50,628 bases of DNA from Pseudogemmobacter bohemicus (GCF_003290025.1 NZ_QNHG01000006.1:1-50628), one strand, 5' to 3'. Counted from the first letter of the stretch, positions 9,526-17,433 are shown. Numbers and translations: made by a program. Notes: a model not told the origin generated them from the letters alone.

Positions 9526-11037
9526 TCAGGCGGCGGTGGAATGGTTTTGCCCGTCGGGCAGGGCGGCGGCCAGAAGGGCCTGCTCGCTAAAGGTATCGCG
9601 GGTGAATTCGGCGCTGATCCGGTGCTGGCACATCACCAGAACGCGGTCACAGATGCCCATCACCTCGGGCAGCTCGGAAGAGACGACAAGGATCGTCATC
9701 CCCTGCTCGGCCAGCTTGTAAAGCAGGTCGTAAATCTCGGATTTGGCGCCGACATCGATGCCCCGGGTCGGCTCATCCACGATCAGGACGCGCAGGCCCG
9801 CTTCGGCCAGCCAACGGCCAAGGATCACCTTTTGCTGGTTGCCGCCCGACAGGTTGGCGATGTCCTGAAAGCGCGAGGGCGTGCGGACGCGCAGCTGCCT
9901 GATCTGTTCCTCGGCCACCTCGGCCTCGCGCCCGGGGCGCAGAAAGCCGCCCTTCGACCACAACCGGCGGGCGGAAATGGTGATATTTTCCTCGACCGAG
10001 CGGCCGTTGAGAATACCGTCATGCTTGCGGTCTTCGGAACAATAGGCGATCCCGCGCCGGATGGATTGGCGCGGATCAGTGGCGGTATAGCTGTCTCCTT
10101 CCAGCATCACGCGGCCTGTCCGGGCAGGATCTGCGCCGTAGATCAGCCGCATCAGCTCGGACCGGCCCGCGCCGATCAGGCCAAAGAAGCCGAGGATCTC
10201 GCCCTTTCTTGCGGTGAAGCTGCCCGGGATCGACAGTTTAGCCCCTGCCAGCCCGTCAACCACCAGCCGCTCCTCGCCCAAGGGGCGCGCGCGCCAGTTC
10301 CAGATATCCGAAATCTCACGCCCGACCATCTCGGACACGATCTGCGCCCGCGTCACGCCCTCAAGGCTGTCGTGATGCGCGGCCAGCCTGCCATCGCGCA
10401 GCACGGTCATGGAATCGCACAGCTGGAAAATCTCATCCATCCGGTGCGAGACGTAAAGGATCACCGTTCCTTGCGCCTTCAGCCGGGCGATCATGCGAAA
10501 CAGCACCTCGCTCTCGCGCGAGGACAGCGAGGAGGTGGGTTCATCCAGTGCGATCACCCGCGCCTTGACCATGGCGGCCTTGGCCACCTCGACCATCTGG
10601 CGGGCGCCAAGCGGCAAGGCCGAAACCCGGGCCCCGGCATCGACATTAATGCCGTAATCATCCAGCACCGCCTGCACATCGGCGATCATCCGGCGGCGCG
10701 ACACAAAGCCGGCGCGCGACGGAAACCGGCCAAGGCACAGATTCTCCGCCACCGTCAGGTCGGGCACCAGCTGCAATTCCTGATGCACCACCATGACGCC
10801 ATTGTCTGACGCATCGCGGACCGAGGCGAATTTCTGTTCCGCCCCGTCAATCAGGATCGCACCGGCATTTGCCTGCTGGTCGCCCGAAAGGATACGGATC
10901 AGCGTGGATTTGCCCGCGCCATTCTCACCCATCAGACCGTGGACGGCACCCCGACGCACGCCGAAGCTGACATCCTCCAGCGCCTTGACGCCCGGATAGG
11001 TCTTGGTGATGCCGCGATATTCAAAGAAATAGCTCAT
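9526..11037 (-). CDS. araG: Sugar ABC transporter ATPase AraG (two ATPase domains)
   Basis: A 503-aa duplicated ATPase typical of CUT2 sugar importers. The first domain has Walker A GENGAGKST and a degenerate signature (LPLGARQMVEVAKA) before Walker B VIALDEPTSSL. The second has the usual altered Walker A (GLIGAGRSE), an intact signature LSGGNQQKVILGR and LIVDEPTRGIDVGA. I chose ATG 11037 (MSYFFEYRGITKTYPG), where homology begins; the longer open frame to 11151 is not protein-like and runs over a hairpin. It powers AraH. Confidence 0.93.
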   Translation of the reverse strand: MSYFFEYRGITKTYPGVKALEDVSFGVRRGAVHGLMGENGAGKSTLIRILSGDQQANAGAILIDGAEQKFASVRDASDNGVMVVHQELQLVPDLTVAENLCLGRFPSRAGFVSRRRMIADVQAVLDDYGINVDAGARVSALPLGARQMVEVAKAAMVKARVIALDEPTSSLSSRESEVLFRMIARLKAQGTVILYVSHRMDEIFQLCDSMTVLRDGRLAAHHDSLEGVTRAQIVSEMVGREISDIWNWRARPLGEERLVVDGLAGAKLSIPGSFTARKGEILGFFGLIGAGRSELMRLIYGADPARTGRVMLEGDSYTATDPRQSIRRGIAYCSEDRKHDGILNGRSVEENITISARRLWSKGGFLRPGREAEVAEEQIRQLRVRTPSRFQDIANLSGGNQQKVILGRWLAEAGLRVLIVDEPTRGIDVGAKSEIYDLLYKLAEQGMTILVVSSELPEVMGICDRVLVMCQHRISAEFTRDTFSEQALLAAALPDGQNHSTAA

Positions 11038-11069
11038 GGTTCCGCCCAAGGCTGATGCGGGGAAAGGAT

Positions 11070-11099
11070 GGGGGCGGCCTCCCCCAGAGGCCGACCCCC
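11070..11099 (-). terminator. Intra-operon hairpin between araF and araG
   Basis: In the 70-base gap between araF and araG, GGGGG (11070-11074) and GGCCT (11076-11080) can pair with AGGCC (11088-11092) and CCCCC (11095-11099). There is no U-run. Such hairpins after a binding-protein gene usually protect the upstream mRNA or attenuate read-through, so AraF would be made in excess over AraG and AraH. Confidence 0.55.
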
Positions 11100-11107
11100 G
11101 CAGGGCG

Positions 11108-12103
11108 TCAGTTGACGCCCAGATCGGCAAGCACTTGCTTGTAGTCGTCACGCCTGGCCAGCGCGCCCGACGTCAGGGTCAGTTTTGCCGGCTCGACGCC
11201 GTTGGTGACCCACTCATACATGTTCATCGCGGTTTCATAGCCGTGGCGCTTGGGTGAGATGACCACGGTGCCAAAGAAGCCGGTCGCATCGGGCTTTTCA
11301 AACTCGTTGATCGCGGAAGCCGCGCCACCGATGCCTACACCGATCACGTCAGTCGCCTTGATGCCAACGCTTTCCGCCGCGCGCACTGCGCCCAGAACCG
11401 CCTCATCGTTCAGGCCGAAGGCAATCCAGTACTTCACTTGGGGGTTCTGGTTCAGCACCACGGTGGCCGCGTTCAGCGCCGCTTCGGTGTCGGTGCGAGT
11501 CTGCGGTGCGTCAAAGATATTGGCCTCGGGGAAGCCGGCAGCCAGCAGCGCATCCACCGCGCCGCCGGTGCGGTCCACAGCGGTCGGCAGCTGATCATAC
11601 GAGATTTTCAGTGCGCCAACCTCGGCCGGGTTCCAGCCGCGGGCCTTGATCTCCGCCGACAGCGCCTCGCCCACAGTTTCACCGATTTTGCGGGCCGAAA
11701 TGCCCATATGCACAACGCTTTCGATTTCCGCGCCCGACGCATCGACCAGACGGTCGTCGACTGTCATCAGTTTCAGACCGGCGGCTTCGGCGCGTGCGAC
11801 GATGGCCGGCCCGAGGTTCACATCCGGGGCGCAGACGATAAAGCCCTTTGCACCCTGTGCGGCCAGATTGTCGATGGCTGCCATTAGCTGTTCGCCATCC
11901 GTGGCACCGATCTTGACAACCTCAAAGCCTTTCTCGGCCCCGGCCTGATCCGCGAATTTCCATTCGTCCTGGAACCACGGCTCTTCGGGCTGCTTGACGA
12001 TGAACCCGATCTTAACATCTTCGGCCATCGCAGATGTCGCAAAGCCAGCAACAGTGCTCAGGCCCAGGCCAGCGGCCAGGGCAAAGGAATTCAGGATACG
12101 CAT
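11108..12103 (-). CDS. araF: Periplasmic sugar-binding protein AraF
   Basis: A 331-aa periplasmic binding protein with an N-terminal Sec signal peptide (MRILNSFALAAGLGL..., cleavage near AMA-ED). The mature part resembles the L-arabinose-binding protein over its whole length: IGFIVKQPEEPWFQDEWKFA at the start, AAQGAKGFIVCAPD, then IGVGIGG and YEWVTNGVEP near the end. AraF-type proteins bind L-arabinose but also D-galactose and D-fucose, which would suit the galactonate pathway encoded downstream. The ATG at 12103 has GGGAGG four bases upstream; the in-frame GTG at 12115 overlaps that site and is rejected. First gene of the operon. Confidence 0.92.
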   Translation of the reverse strand: MRILNSFALAAGLGLSTVAGFATSAMAEDVKIGFIVKQPEEPWFQDEWKFADQAGAEKGFEVVKIGATDGEQLMAAIDNLAAQGAKGFIVCAPDVNLGPAIVARAEAAGLKLMTVDDRLVDASGAEIESVVHMGISARKIGETVGEALSAEIKARGWNPAEVGALKISYDQLPTAVDRTGGAVDALLAAGFPEANIFDAPQTRTDTEAALNAATVVLNQNPQVKYWIAFGLNDEAVLGAVRAAESVGIKATDVIGVGIGGAASAINEFEKPDATGFFGTVVISPKRHGYETAMNMYEWVTNGVEPAKLTLTSGALARRDDYKQVLADLGVN

Positions 12104-12280
12104 GAGTCCTCCCACGGATCATTGTCTATGTGACTCGTGCAGGCTAACATAAATATCAGTGCAGTCAATTCTGTGGTATGATAATTAAATTCTCTGGATA
12201 TACATCAGATAATCGTGTTTCCTTGCCGTGACTTAAAGCGCACGCGGGCGCCATGTGCCGCAAGAATGAACGGAAAGCGA
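12104..12280. promoter_or_regulatory. Divergent, AT-rich araF / GntR-regulator promoter region
   Basis: This spacer is strikingly AT-rich for the window, as expected for divergent promoters and an operator of the adjacent GntR regulator. On the minus strand a TTGACT box (plus positions about 12164-12169) could be a -35 element for araF, but I cannot fix a convincing -10 box. I could not identify an unambiguous FadR-type dyad. Confidence 0.5.
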
Positions 12281-12985
12281 ATGCAGGCCAGCCCCAAACG
12301 CCCCCGAGTGCGAAGCGACATTCAGGCTGACCTGGCGAAGATGATCGCATCAGGTAAGGTTTTGCCGGGCCAGAACCTCCCCTCAGAGGCGGAGTTGTCG
12401 TTGCAGTTAGGCGTGTCGCGCACAGTGGTTCGCGAGGCGATCAAAGGTCTCGAGGCAAAGTATCTGGTGCGTTCCCGCCCGCGCGTGGGGACAGTGGTGC
12501 TGCCGAGAGAAGACTGGGCGCTGTTGGACGCCGAGGTGTTGGAATGGATCGCGGACTACCTGGATGTTGCCCAGTTCGGTGATGCAGTGCTGGAGGCACG
12601 TCGCGCGATTGAACCCGCCGCAGCCGAACTGGCCTGCCTGCGCGCCAGCCTCGCCGATCTGGCAGAAATCGAGAAGGCGCTCAATGCGATGGCCGAAGCT
12701 GGCGGTGACGCTGAAGCGTTCACCCGTGCAGATCTGGCTTTCCACGAGGCCTTACTGAGGGCAAGCCACAACCCGGTCTTCCTTCAGTTTATCCATTCGA
12801 TCCGGGCCGGGCTGAATCTGATGTTGCTGGCCTCGAACAAATCCGTGGATGATTATTCCCGCACTGTGGAATCGCACCGCGCATTGCTGGATGCGCTGGT
12901 GGTGCGCAACGGGGCGCTTGCCCGTGCGGCAAGCCTGACCCTGCTGCAGCACGCAACGGATGATCTCAAAAGGCTGCGGGACTGA
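12281..12985 (+). CDS. GntR/FadR-family transcriptional regulator (DgoR-like)
   Basis: A 234-aa regulator, divergent from the sugar operon. An N-terminal winged helix is seen in VRSDIQADLAKMIASGK, then LPSEAELSLQLGVSRTVVREA and RSRPRVGTVVLP. The C-terminal all-helical FCD ligand-binding domain has the usual metal-site pattern, with LEARRAIEPAAAELA, DLAFHEALLRASHNP and VESHRALLDA. FadR-type regulators in galactonate operons (DgoR) repress until the sugar acid binds. I prefer ATG 12281 (GGAAAG just upstream); ATG 12266 or 12215 would add 5 or 22 residues with no homology. Confidence 0.85.
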   Translation: MQASPKRPRVRSDIQADLAKMIASGKVLPGQNLPSEAELSLQLGVSRTVVREAIKGLEAKYLVRSRPRVGTVVLPREDWALLDAEVLEWIADYLDVAQFGDAVLEARRAIEPAAAELACLRASLADLAEIEKALNAMAEAGGDAEAFTRADLAFHEALLRASHNPVFLQFIHSIRAGLNLMLLASNKSVDDYSRTVESHRALLDALVVRNGALARAASLTLLQHATDDLKRLRD

Positions 12986-13012
12986 ACTGCGGTAATCGTT
13001 AGTCCGCAGCCT
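12971..13012 (+). terminator. Hairpin at the end of the GntR-regulator gene
   Basis: AGGCTGCGGGACT (12971-12983) pairs with AGTCCGCAGCCT (13001-13012), leaving one bulged base and a 17-base loop. The stem includes the last codons and the first base of the stop codon. It lacks a T-run, so it is only a possible terminator or 3'-end stabiliser. Confidence 0.5.
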
Positions 13013-13055
13013 TACGGGTTTACGCCCCCTTTGTGCAGGATAAACTTACCATACC

Positions 13056-13150
13056 TCACGAGAGGGCAAAGTTTATCTTGCCGCGCCCTTCTTTAACCTG
13101 GCGGAGCGGTGGGTTGTGGAGGAGATAAGGGATTAGCTTCTGCACATGGA
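13056..13150 (-). pseudogene. Possible C-terminal relic of an unknown protein
   Basis: On the minus strand the last ~30 codons before a TGA at 13056 read like protein (VQKLIPYLLHNPPLRQVKEG, then RGKINFALS). Upstream of about 13150 the same frame runs antisense to the deoxyribosyltransferase relic and loses that character. I read this as the 3' end of another gene joined to the island by deletion. No family is recognised; it may be chance. Confidence 0.25.
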
Positions 13151-13439
13151 GGTTGATGTTTTCTCGCCATTTCATGACGTCGGTGTCGGAGCCGGTGATT
13201 TCGTCGCGAAAGCCGATCTGGCAGGCCTTGATGAATGCTCCGTGGTCTTGGCGGTTCTGAATGGCGGCGATGCCGGAACCATCTTCGAGATTGGCTATAC
13301 CGTTGCGAAGGGCATCCCGGTTATCGCACTGGCACAAAACACAAGGGCAGAGGACCTCAAGATGCCGGTTGGAACCGGCTGTAGAATATATGAAGATCTT
13401 GTCACCGCTATTTACCAAACTGTCTGGGCCGAGCCATGA
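13146..13439 (+). pseudogene. N-terminally truncated nucleoside 2-deoxyribosyltransferase-like protein
   Basis: Ninety-seven residues match the C-terminal two thirds of the nucleoside 2-deoxyribosyltransferase family: VDVFSPFHDVG at the very start, ECSVVLAVLNGGDAGTIFEI with the family's active-site glutamate, and GYTVAKGIPVIAL. The usual N-terminal beta-strand and loop (of the LAGPLF type) that bind the base are absent; the frame is closed by a TAG a few codons upstream, so the gene is cut near 13135. It overlaps the QueC-like gene by four bases (ATGA), so the two were once one operon. In related operons such enzymes act on modified nucleotides; here the protein is presumably inactive. Confidence 0.65.
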
Positions 13440-13735
13440 GAGCCCTGTTGCTGTCCGGCGGGATGGACTCGATCGCGGTCGCATTCTGGCAACGACCCGA
13501 GGTCGCAATCACCATAGATTATGGGCAAAAGGCTGCAGAGGCCGAACTGCTCGCCGCTGCCGAGGTGGCTAAAGAGCTGAACATGAGGCACGAGATCGTA
13601 AGGATCGATTGCCGCCCCATTGGCTCGGGCGATATGGCCGGGAATGACGCTCTGGCAATCGCACCAGTTCCGGAGTGGTGGCCCTTCCGAAATCAGATCC
13701 TTATTACCTTTGCGGCCGCGCGCGGAGTTGGCTGA
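13436..13735 (+). pseudogene. C-terminally truncated QueC-like PP-loop ATPase
   Basis: Ninety-nine residues form the N-terminal half of a QueC (7-cyano-7-deazaguanine synthase)-like enzyme. The PP-loop SGGMDS is at residues 7-12, then ITIDYGQKAAEAE and PFRNQILITFAA, all conserved in the family. The protein stops abruptly after RGVG, with none of the C-terminal half or the zinc-binding cysteines. The sequence beyond 13722 reads as the 3' end of an opposing gene, so the break is a recombination joint. Standard QueC genes sit with queD/queE; pairing with a deoxyribosyltransferase recalls nucleotide-modifying defence operons, but too little is left to decide. Confidence 0.65.
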
Positions 13736-14003
13736 GGCCGTTCATCACTTCATAGCGCTGACTGATCGTCCTGGACCACTTGTCGATCCGCCTGCCGTAT
13801 TCCCAGGGAACAGGGAAGTCGGTCAGCAGCGTTTCCCACGCCGCTTTGTCTGGGCTGCCATCAGGTTTCAGCTTTGGCAGAAACCCCTGTTTGCGGGCCA
13901 TCAGCGACCGTTTGTGCAGTTGAAAGCGCTCTTCGATGGCAACTTTTGTTTTCTTCGGATCCTGAAACTGGACATGTAAGATGGGGAACAACTTGGTGGA
14001 CAT
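13704..14003 (-). CDS. Hypothetical 99-aa basic protein in the decayed island
   Basis: A 99-aa lysine/arginine-rich protein beginning MSTKLFPILHVQFQDPKKTK, with WETLLTDFPVPWEYGRRIDK near the middle. The composition is protein-like and the opposite strand is not, but I recognise no family. The ribosome site is weak (GGAA). The last ten residues overlap the truncated QueC-like gene, so its own C-terminus may be foreign. It may belong to a mobile or defence module that has otherwise been lost. Confidence 0.45.
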   Translation of the reverse strand: MSTKLFPILHVQFQDPKKTKVAIEERFQLHKRSLMARKQGFLPKLKPDGSPDKAAWETLLTDFPVPWEYGRRIDKWSRTISQRYEVMNGLSQLRARPQR

Positions 14004-14823
14004 AGGGACATTCCAGACATGGGGCGGCCGTCGGTCGGGTAATCCGTCCGCGGAAGCAGGATGATTTGAAGGCGTTCAGGAGCCAGCGGCGATCACTCCA
14101 GGCGACATTTCGTGTCGCGGCGCCGCTCTTACCGAACCAGAGCCAAGCTGATGCCTATGCCTATGCCTGCCATAGCCGGGCAGGGCGCTCTTGCCGCAGT
14201 GAAACCTGTCGATAGCGTGACCAACCACTGCTTTTTGAGATACTTGCCGACTTACATCCGCAAACCGCCACGGCCTAGTATACTTGGGTTGCGGAGGAGG
14301 AGATCCGGTGCCTCAGCGCCAGTGCCGACGAATGGCCATTTCGTGTGTATTCATATCGGTCACCTCTGCAGGCCTTGCCCGGAGGAACATTGTCCTCGCT
14401 GAGACAGGGCTATTTCGTTGCCGGCAAGGCGCCGCGAACAACGACCTGACCGGAATATGCATGATCATTTGCGGAGGTTTGTGTGGCCGTCAACGCCAGG
14501 GAGATGATCTGCGGGTGGACACTTGCGGTAGAGCGCGAGCGTTGCGAAGACACCTTAGGTTATTGTTTACAAACAAATAAGTTGGGATCCGAAAATCGGA
14601 TGGACATTATATGCGTGTAGAATGGTCAAGAAGGGGGCCATAATGGACAATATCTGAGTGGATTCTCAATCATGAAAGCTGAGCGCACAGGCATAATCTT
14701 ATAAGCAGGATTATGTAAAAATCCGCCCGCCACGAATGGCGGGCGGTCCGACAGATTTCGGTTCCGCGTGCCGCCCGGGCTGACTAGAGTGCAGCGGCTG
14801 ATTTCTGACATCCGGAGCCCGAG
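14004..14823. other. Non-coding remainder of the island, with dyads upstream of the aldo/keto reductase gene
   Basis: This 820-base stretch has no convincing gene. The open frames at 14112-14402 and 14284-14580 are cysteine/arginine-rich and look like chance. Structures seen are three tandem ATGCCT units (14151-14168), a palindrome TTGTTTACAAACAA (14563-14576), CCATAATGG (about 14637-14645), and CATAATC-N10-GATTATG (14692-14715). The right-hand 260 bases are AT-rich and probably hold the promoter of the aldo/keto reductase gene. Confidence 0.5.
14714..14746 (-). terminator. Minus-strand terminator with no upstream gene
   Basis: CCGCCCGCCA (14723-14732) pairs perfectly with TGGCGGGCGG (14737-14746) around a CGAA loop. 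Read on the minus strand it is followed by ATTTTTAC, a proper rho-independent terminator. No minus-strand gene lies just to the right, so it would stop antisense or small-RNA transcripts, or it remains from a lost gene. Confidence 0.65.
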
Positions 14824-15873
14824 ATGACCTATTGCCCAGCCGCCGACCGCTATGACAATGACCGCGGGAAATACCGCTATACCGGCAAAAGCGGGTTGCA
14901 ACTGCCGGCGCTTTCGCTGGGGCTCTGGCATAATTTCGGCGATACCACGCCGCTCGAGACGCAGCGCGAGATCGTCTTTCGCGCCTTTGATCATGGCATC
15001 ACCCATTTCGATCTGGCGAATAATTACGGGCCTCCCTATGGCTCGGCCGAGGTGAATTTCGGCCGTATCCTGCGCGAGGATCTTGCAGCGCATCGCGATG
15101 AGCTGATCATCTCGACCAAGGCCGGCTGGGACATGTGGCCCGGCCCTTACGGCCAGGGCGGCGGCTCGCGCAAATATATGCTGGCCAGCCTTGATCAAAG
15201 CCTGAAACGGCTGGGCGTCGGGTATGTCGACATCTTCTATTCGCACCGTTTCGACGCGAAAACGCCGCTGGAAGAGACTGCCGATGCGCTGGCTACTGCA
15301 GTGAAACAGGGCAAGGCGCTTTATGTTGGCGTCTCGTCCTATTCCGGCGCAAAGACCCGCGAGATTGCGGCGCTGCTGCGCGAGCGTCAGGTGCCGCTTT
15401 TGATCAACCAGCCCTCGTATAATCTCTTCAATCGCTGGATCGAGGGCGATCTGCTGGCGGCGGCTGAAGAGACCGGCGCCGGCATCATCGCCTTTACGGC
15501 GCTGGCCCAGGGGCTGCTGACGGGCAAATATCTGAACGGCATTCCCGAGGATGCGCGGGTGAACCGTGCCGGTGGCGGCTCGCTGCGCCCCGACCATCTG
15601 AGCGAGGAGAACCTCTCCCGCGCCCGGGCGCTGAATGAGATCGCGAAACGGCGCGGGCAAAGCCTCGCGCAGCTTGCGCTGGCCTGGGTGCTGCGTGATC
15701 CGCGCGTGACCTCGACCCTGATCGGCGCCTCCACCGCCGCGCAGGTCTCGGAGAATGTCGAAGCATTGAACAATCTGGACTTCAGCGCCGGGGAGCTGGC
15801 CGAGATTGACCTCTATGCCGTCGAAGGCGGGGTCAATCTCTGGGACAGGCCCTCGCATGATCAGGCGGTCTGA
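14824..15873 (+). CDS. Aldo/keto reductase, YghZ/Gpr (L-glyceraldehyde 3-phosphate reductase) type
   Basis: A 349-aa TIM-barrel NADPH-dependent reductase. The catalytic tetrad is Asp63 and Tyr68 (HFDLANNYGP), Lys99 (STKAGW) and His141 (FYSHRFD). The long insert around residues 100-120 (DMWPGPYGQGGGSRKY) is typical of the YghZ/AKR14 branch, which reduces L-glyceraldehyde 3-phosphate and methylglyoxal-like aldehydes. GGAG lies just upstream of the ATG. It is monocistronic. A detoxifying role beside a glyceraldehyde-3-phosphate-producing pathway is plausible but inferred. Confidence 0.88.
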   Translation: MTYCPAADRYDNDRGKYRYTGKSGLQLPALSLGLWHNFGDTTPLETQREIVFRAFDHGITHFDLANNYGPPYGSAEVNFGRILREDLAAHRDELIISTKAGWDMWPGPYGQGGGSRKYMLASLDQSLKRLGVGYVDIFYSHRFDAKTPLEETADALATAVKQGKALYVGVSSYSGAKTREIAALLRERQVPLLINQPSYNLFNRWIEGDLLAAAEETGAGIIAFTALAQGLLTGKYLNGIPEDARVNRAGGGSLRPDHLSEENLSRARALNEIAKRRGQSLAQLALAWVLRDPRVTSTLIGASTAAQVSENVEALNNLDFSAGELAEIDLYAVEGGVNLWDRPSHDQAV

Positions 15874-15939
15874 CCCCTGGCGGGCGGGATGAATCAGCCG
15901 GCGGCAGAGCGGGGAATATCCTGTTCGCCCTCTGTCGGA

Positions 15940-16060
15940 GCAGAGAATAAACCGCCCGCAAAGCCCCTGTGAAGAGAATGGGCGCGGCTTGCCCGATGAC
16001 TTGTTCTCTGCGAAATTCCATCGGCAATATGATTATAAATCAATATCTTGACCTGATCTT
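15940..16060. promoter_or_regulatory. Candidate promoter/operator region upstream of sfnB
   Basis: The spacer holds an inverted repeat GCAGAGAA (15940-15947) / TTCTCTGC (16004-16011), a near-palindrome AATATGATT-ATA-AATCAATAT (16026-16046), and a TTGACC box (16048-16053) that could be a -35 element. These AT-rich signals just before the first gene of the sulfur region suggest an activator site, but none is diagnostic. Confidence 0.35.
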
Positions 16061-16102
16061 TTGCGAGGGATAGGCCGGGATAAGCTGTCAAAAGGAACCG
16101 CC

Positions 16103-17371
16103 ATGGGATCGCTTGCCGAGAGCCCGATTGATTACAGCCTTCACCCGCGTGTCAATTCCGACGACCCGGTGCCGGCCCGCCCCCGCCCGGCCGAGGCACC
16201 CTATCTTCTCAAGGATGAGGCCGATGCGATCCGGGTGGCGACAGAGCTTGCGGCGGAGCTTGCGAAAGGGGCCGCTTTGCGCGACCGCGAGGGGCTGTTG
16301 CCGCTGCGCGAGCTGGATCTTTACTCGCAAAGCGGCATCTGGACGCTGATCATCCCGAAGGAATATGGCGGGCCGGGCCTCTCTTACGCGACGCTGGCAA
16401 AGGTGATCGACATTGTCGCCTCGGGCGATCCGGCGGTGGCGCAGATCGCGCAGAACCATATCGCGATCCTCGGGCTGATCGACATTGACGCGACCGGGGC
16501 CGAGAAACGCGAGATCTTTGGCTGGGCACTGCAAGGGCTGCGTTTCGGCAATGCATTTTCGGAATTCGGCGGCCGGAATGTGGGCGATTTCAAGACCCGC
16601 GTTACCTTTGACGGCGATGAGGCGGTGGTCAATGGCGAGAAGTTCTACACGACCGGCGCGCTCTTGTCGCATATCGTGCCGATCGTTTCGGTCGGGGATG
16701 ACGGCGTCTACCTGGTCTTTGCCGACCGTGAGACCCGGGGCCTGACCATCACCAACAACTGGTCAAGTTTTGGCCAGCGCACCACGGCCTCTGGCTCGGT
16801 GAAGATCGAGAATGTGCGGGTACCGAAGGCGCGGGCGGTGAAGCTGCAGGATGTGGCTTCGGTGCCGACGGTGCAGGGGCCGATCTCGCAGATCATCCAG
16901 GCGGCGATTGATGCCGGTATCGCGCGCGCGGCCATCGACGAGACGATCCGTTTCGTGACCACGCAAAGCCGGCCCTGGATCGACAGCGGCAAGGAAAAGG
17001 CGGGTGAAGATCCCTATACGATCCAGGCCGTCGGCGATCTGAAAATCCGCCTCCACGCCGCCGAGGCGCTGCTGGACATCGCCGGCCGCGCCATTGACCG
17101 GGGCCTTGCGGATCCAACCGAAGAGACAGTGTCCGACGCCACCATCAGGACCGCCGAGGCCAAGGTGCTGACCACCCAGGTCGCGATTGACGCGACGAAT
17201 AAACTGTTCGAGCTGGGCGGCACCCGCTCGACACTGGCCGCCCATGCGCTGGACCGGCATTGGAGGAATGCCCGCACCCATACGCTGCATGATCCGGTGC
17301 GCTGGAAATTCTACCATGTCGGCAATTACTACCTGAACGGGGTCAAGCCGCCGCGCCATCCCTGGAACTAA
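16103..17371 (+). CDS. sfnB: SfnB family sulfur-acquisition oxidoreductase
   Basis: A 422-aa acyl-CoA-dehydrogenase-fold flavoprotein. Landmarks are IPKEYGGPGLSYATLAKVI near residue 92, GNAFSEFGGRNVGDF near 150, FGQRTTASGSV near 228, and the strongly conserved end WRNARTHTLHDPVRWK with LNGVKPPRHPWN. SfnB proteins are reduced-flavin-dependent and act in the use of sulfones and sulfonates under sulfate limitation. ATG 16103 has AAAGGA upstream; the in-frame ATG at 16061 has no such site. It is followed directly by a strong terminator, so it is monocistronic. A paralogue lies at 25772 with the same C-terminal signature. Confidence 0.85.
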   Translation: MGSLAESPIDYSLHPRVNSDDPVPARPRPAEAPYLLKDEADAIRVATELAAELAKGAALRDREGLLPLRELDLYSQSGIWTLIIPKEYGGPGLSYATLAKVIDIVASGDPAVAQIAQNHIAILGLIDIDATGAEKREIFGWALQGLRFGNAFSEFGGRNVGDFKTRVTFDGDEAVVNGEKFYTTGALLSHIVPIVSVGDDGVYLVFADRETRGLTITNNWSSFGQRTTASGSVKIENVRVPKARAVKLQDVASVPTVQGPISQIIQAAIDAGIARAAIDETIRFVTTQSRPWIDSGKEKAGEDPYTIQAVGDLKIRLHAAEALLDIAGRAIDRGLADPTEETVSDATIRTAEAKVLTTQVAIDATNKLFELGGTRSTLAAHALDRHWRNARTHTLHDPVRWKFYHVGNYYLNGVKPPRHPWN

Positions 17372-17387
17372 GGCAGGTCTGAAACGC

Positions 17388-17420
17388 AAAACGCCCCGGA
17401 AATCCGGGGCGTTTTCCTTT
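17388..17420 (+). terminator. Rho-independent terminator after sfnB
   Basis: AAAACGCCCCGG (17388-17399) pairs with CCGGGGCGTTTT (17404-17415) around an AAAT loop and is followed by CCTTTTA. The A/T-rich ends on both sides let it serve the convergent minus-strand operon ending at 17434 as well. Confidence 0.9.
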
Positions 17421-17433
17421 TATCGGGCGCGGT

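Noticed and set aside
9097-10809. A 570-residue plus-strand frame
   Set aside because: Antisense to araH and araG, which carry complete permease and ATPase motifs.
14151-14168. Three tandem ATGCCT units as a possible repeat array
   Set aside because: Only 18 bases, no spacers and no second block; not a CRISPR or a meaningful satellite.
14112-14580. Two small plus-strand frames in the island
   Set aside because: Composition is Arg/Cys/Pro-rich, start sites are poor, and neither resembles a known family.
13000-14620. An insertion sequence or integrase that would explain the island
   Set aside because: No transposase or integrase frame and no terminal inverted repeats with target duplications could be found by eye.
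14626-15858. A 410-residue minus-strand frame
   Set aside because: It is the antisense shadow of the aldo/keto reductase gene, whose catalytic tetrad is intact on the plus strand.
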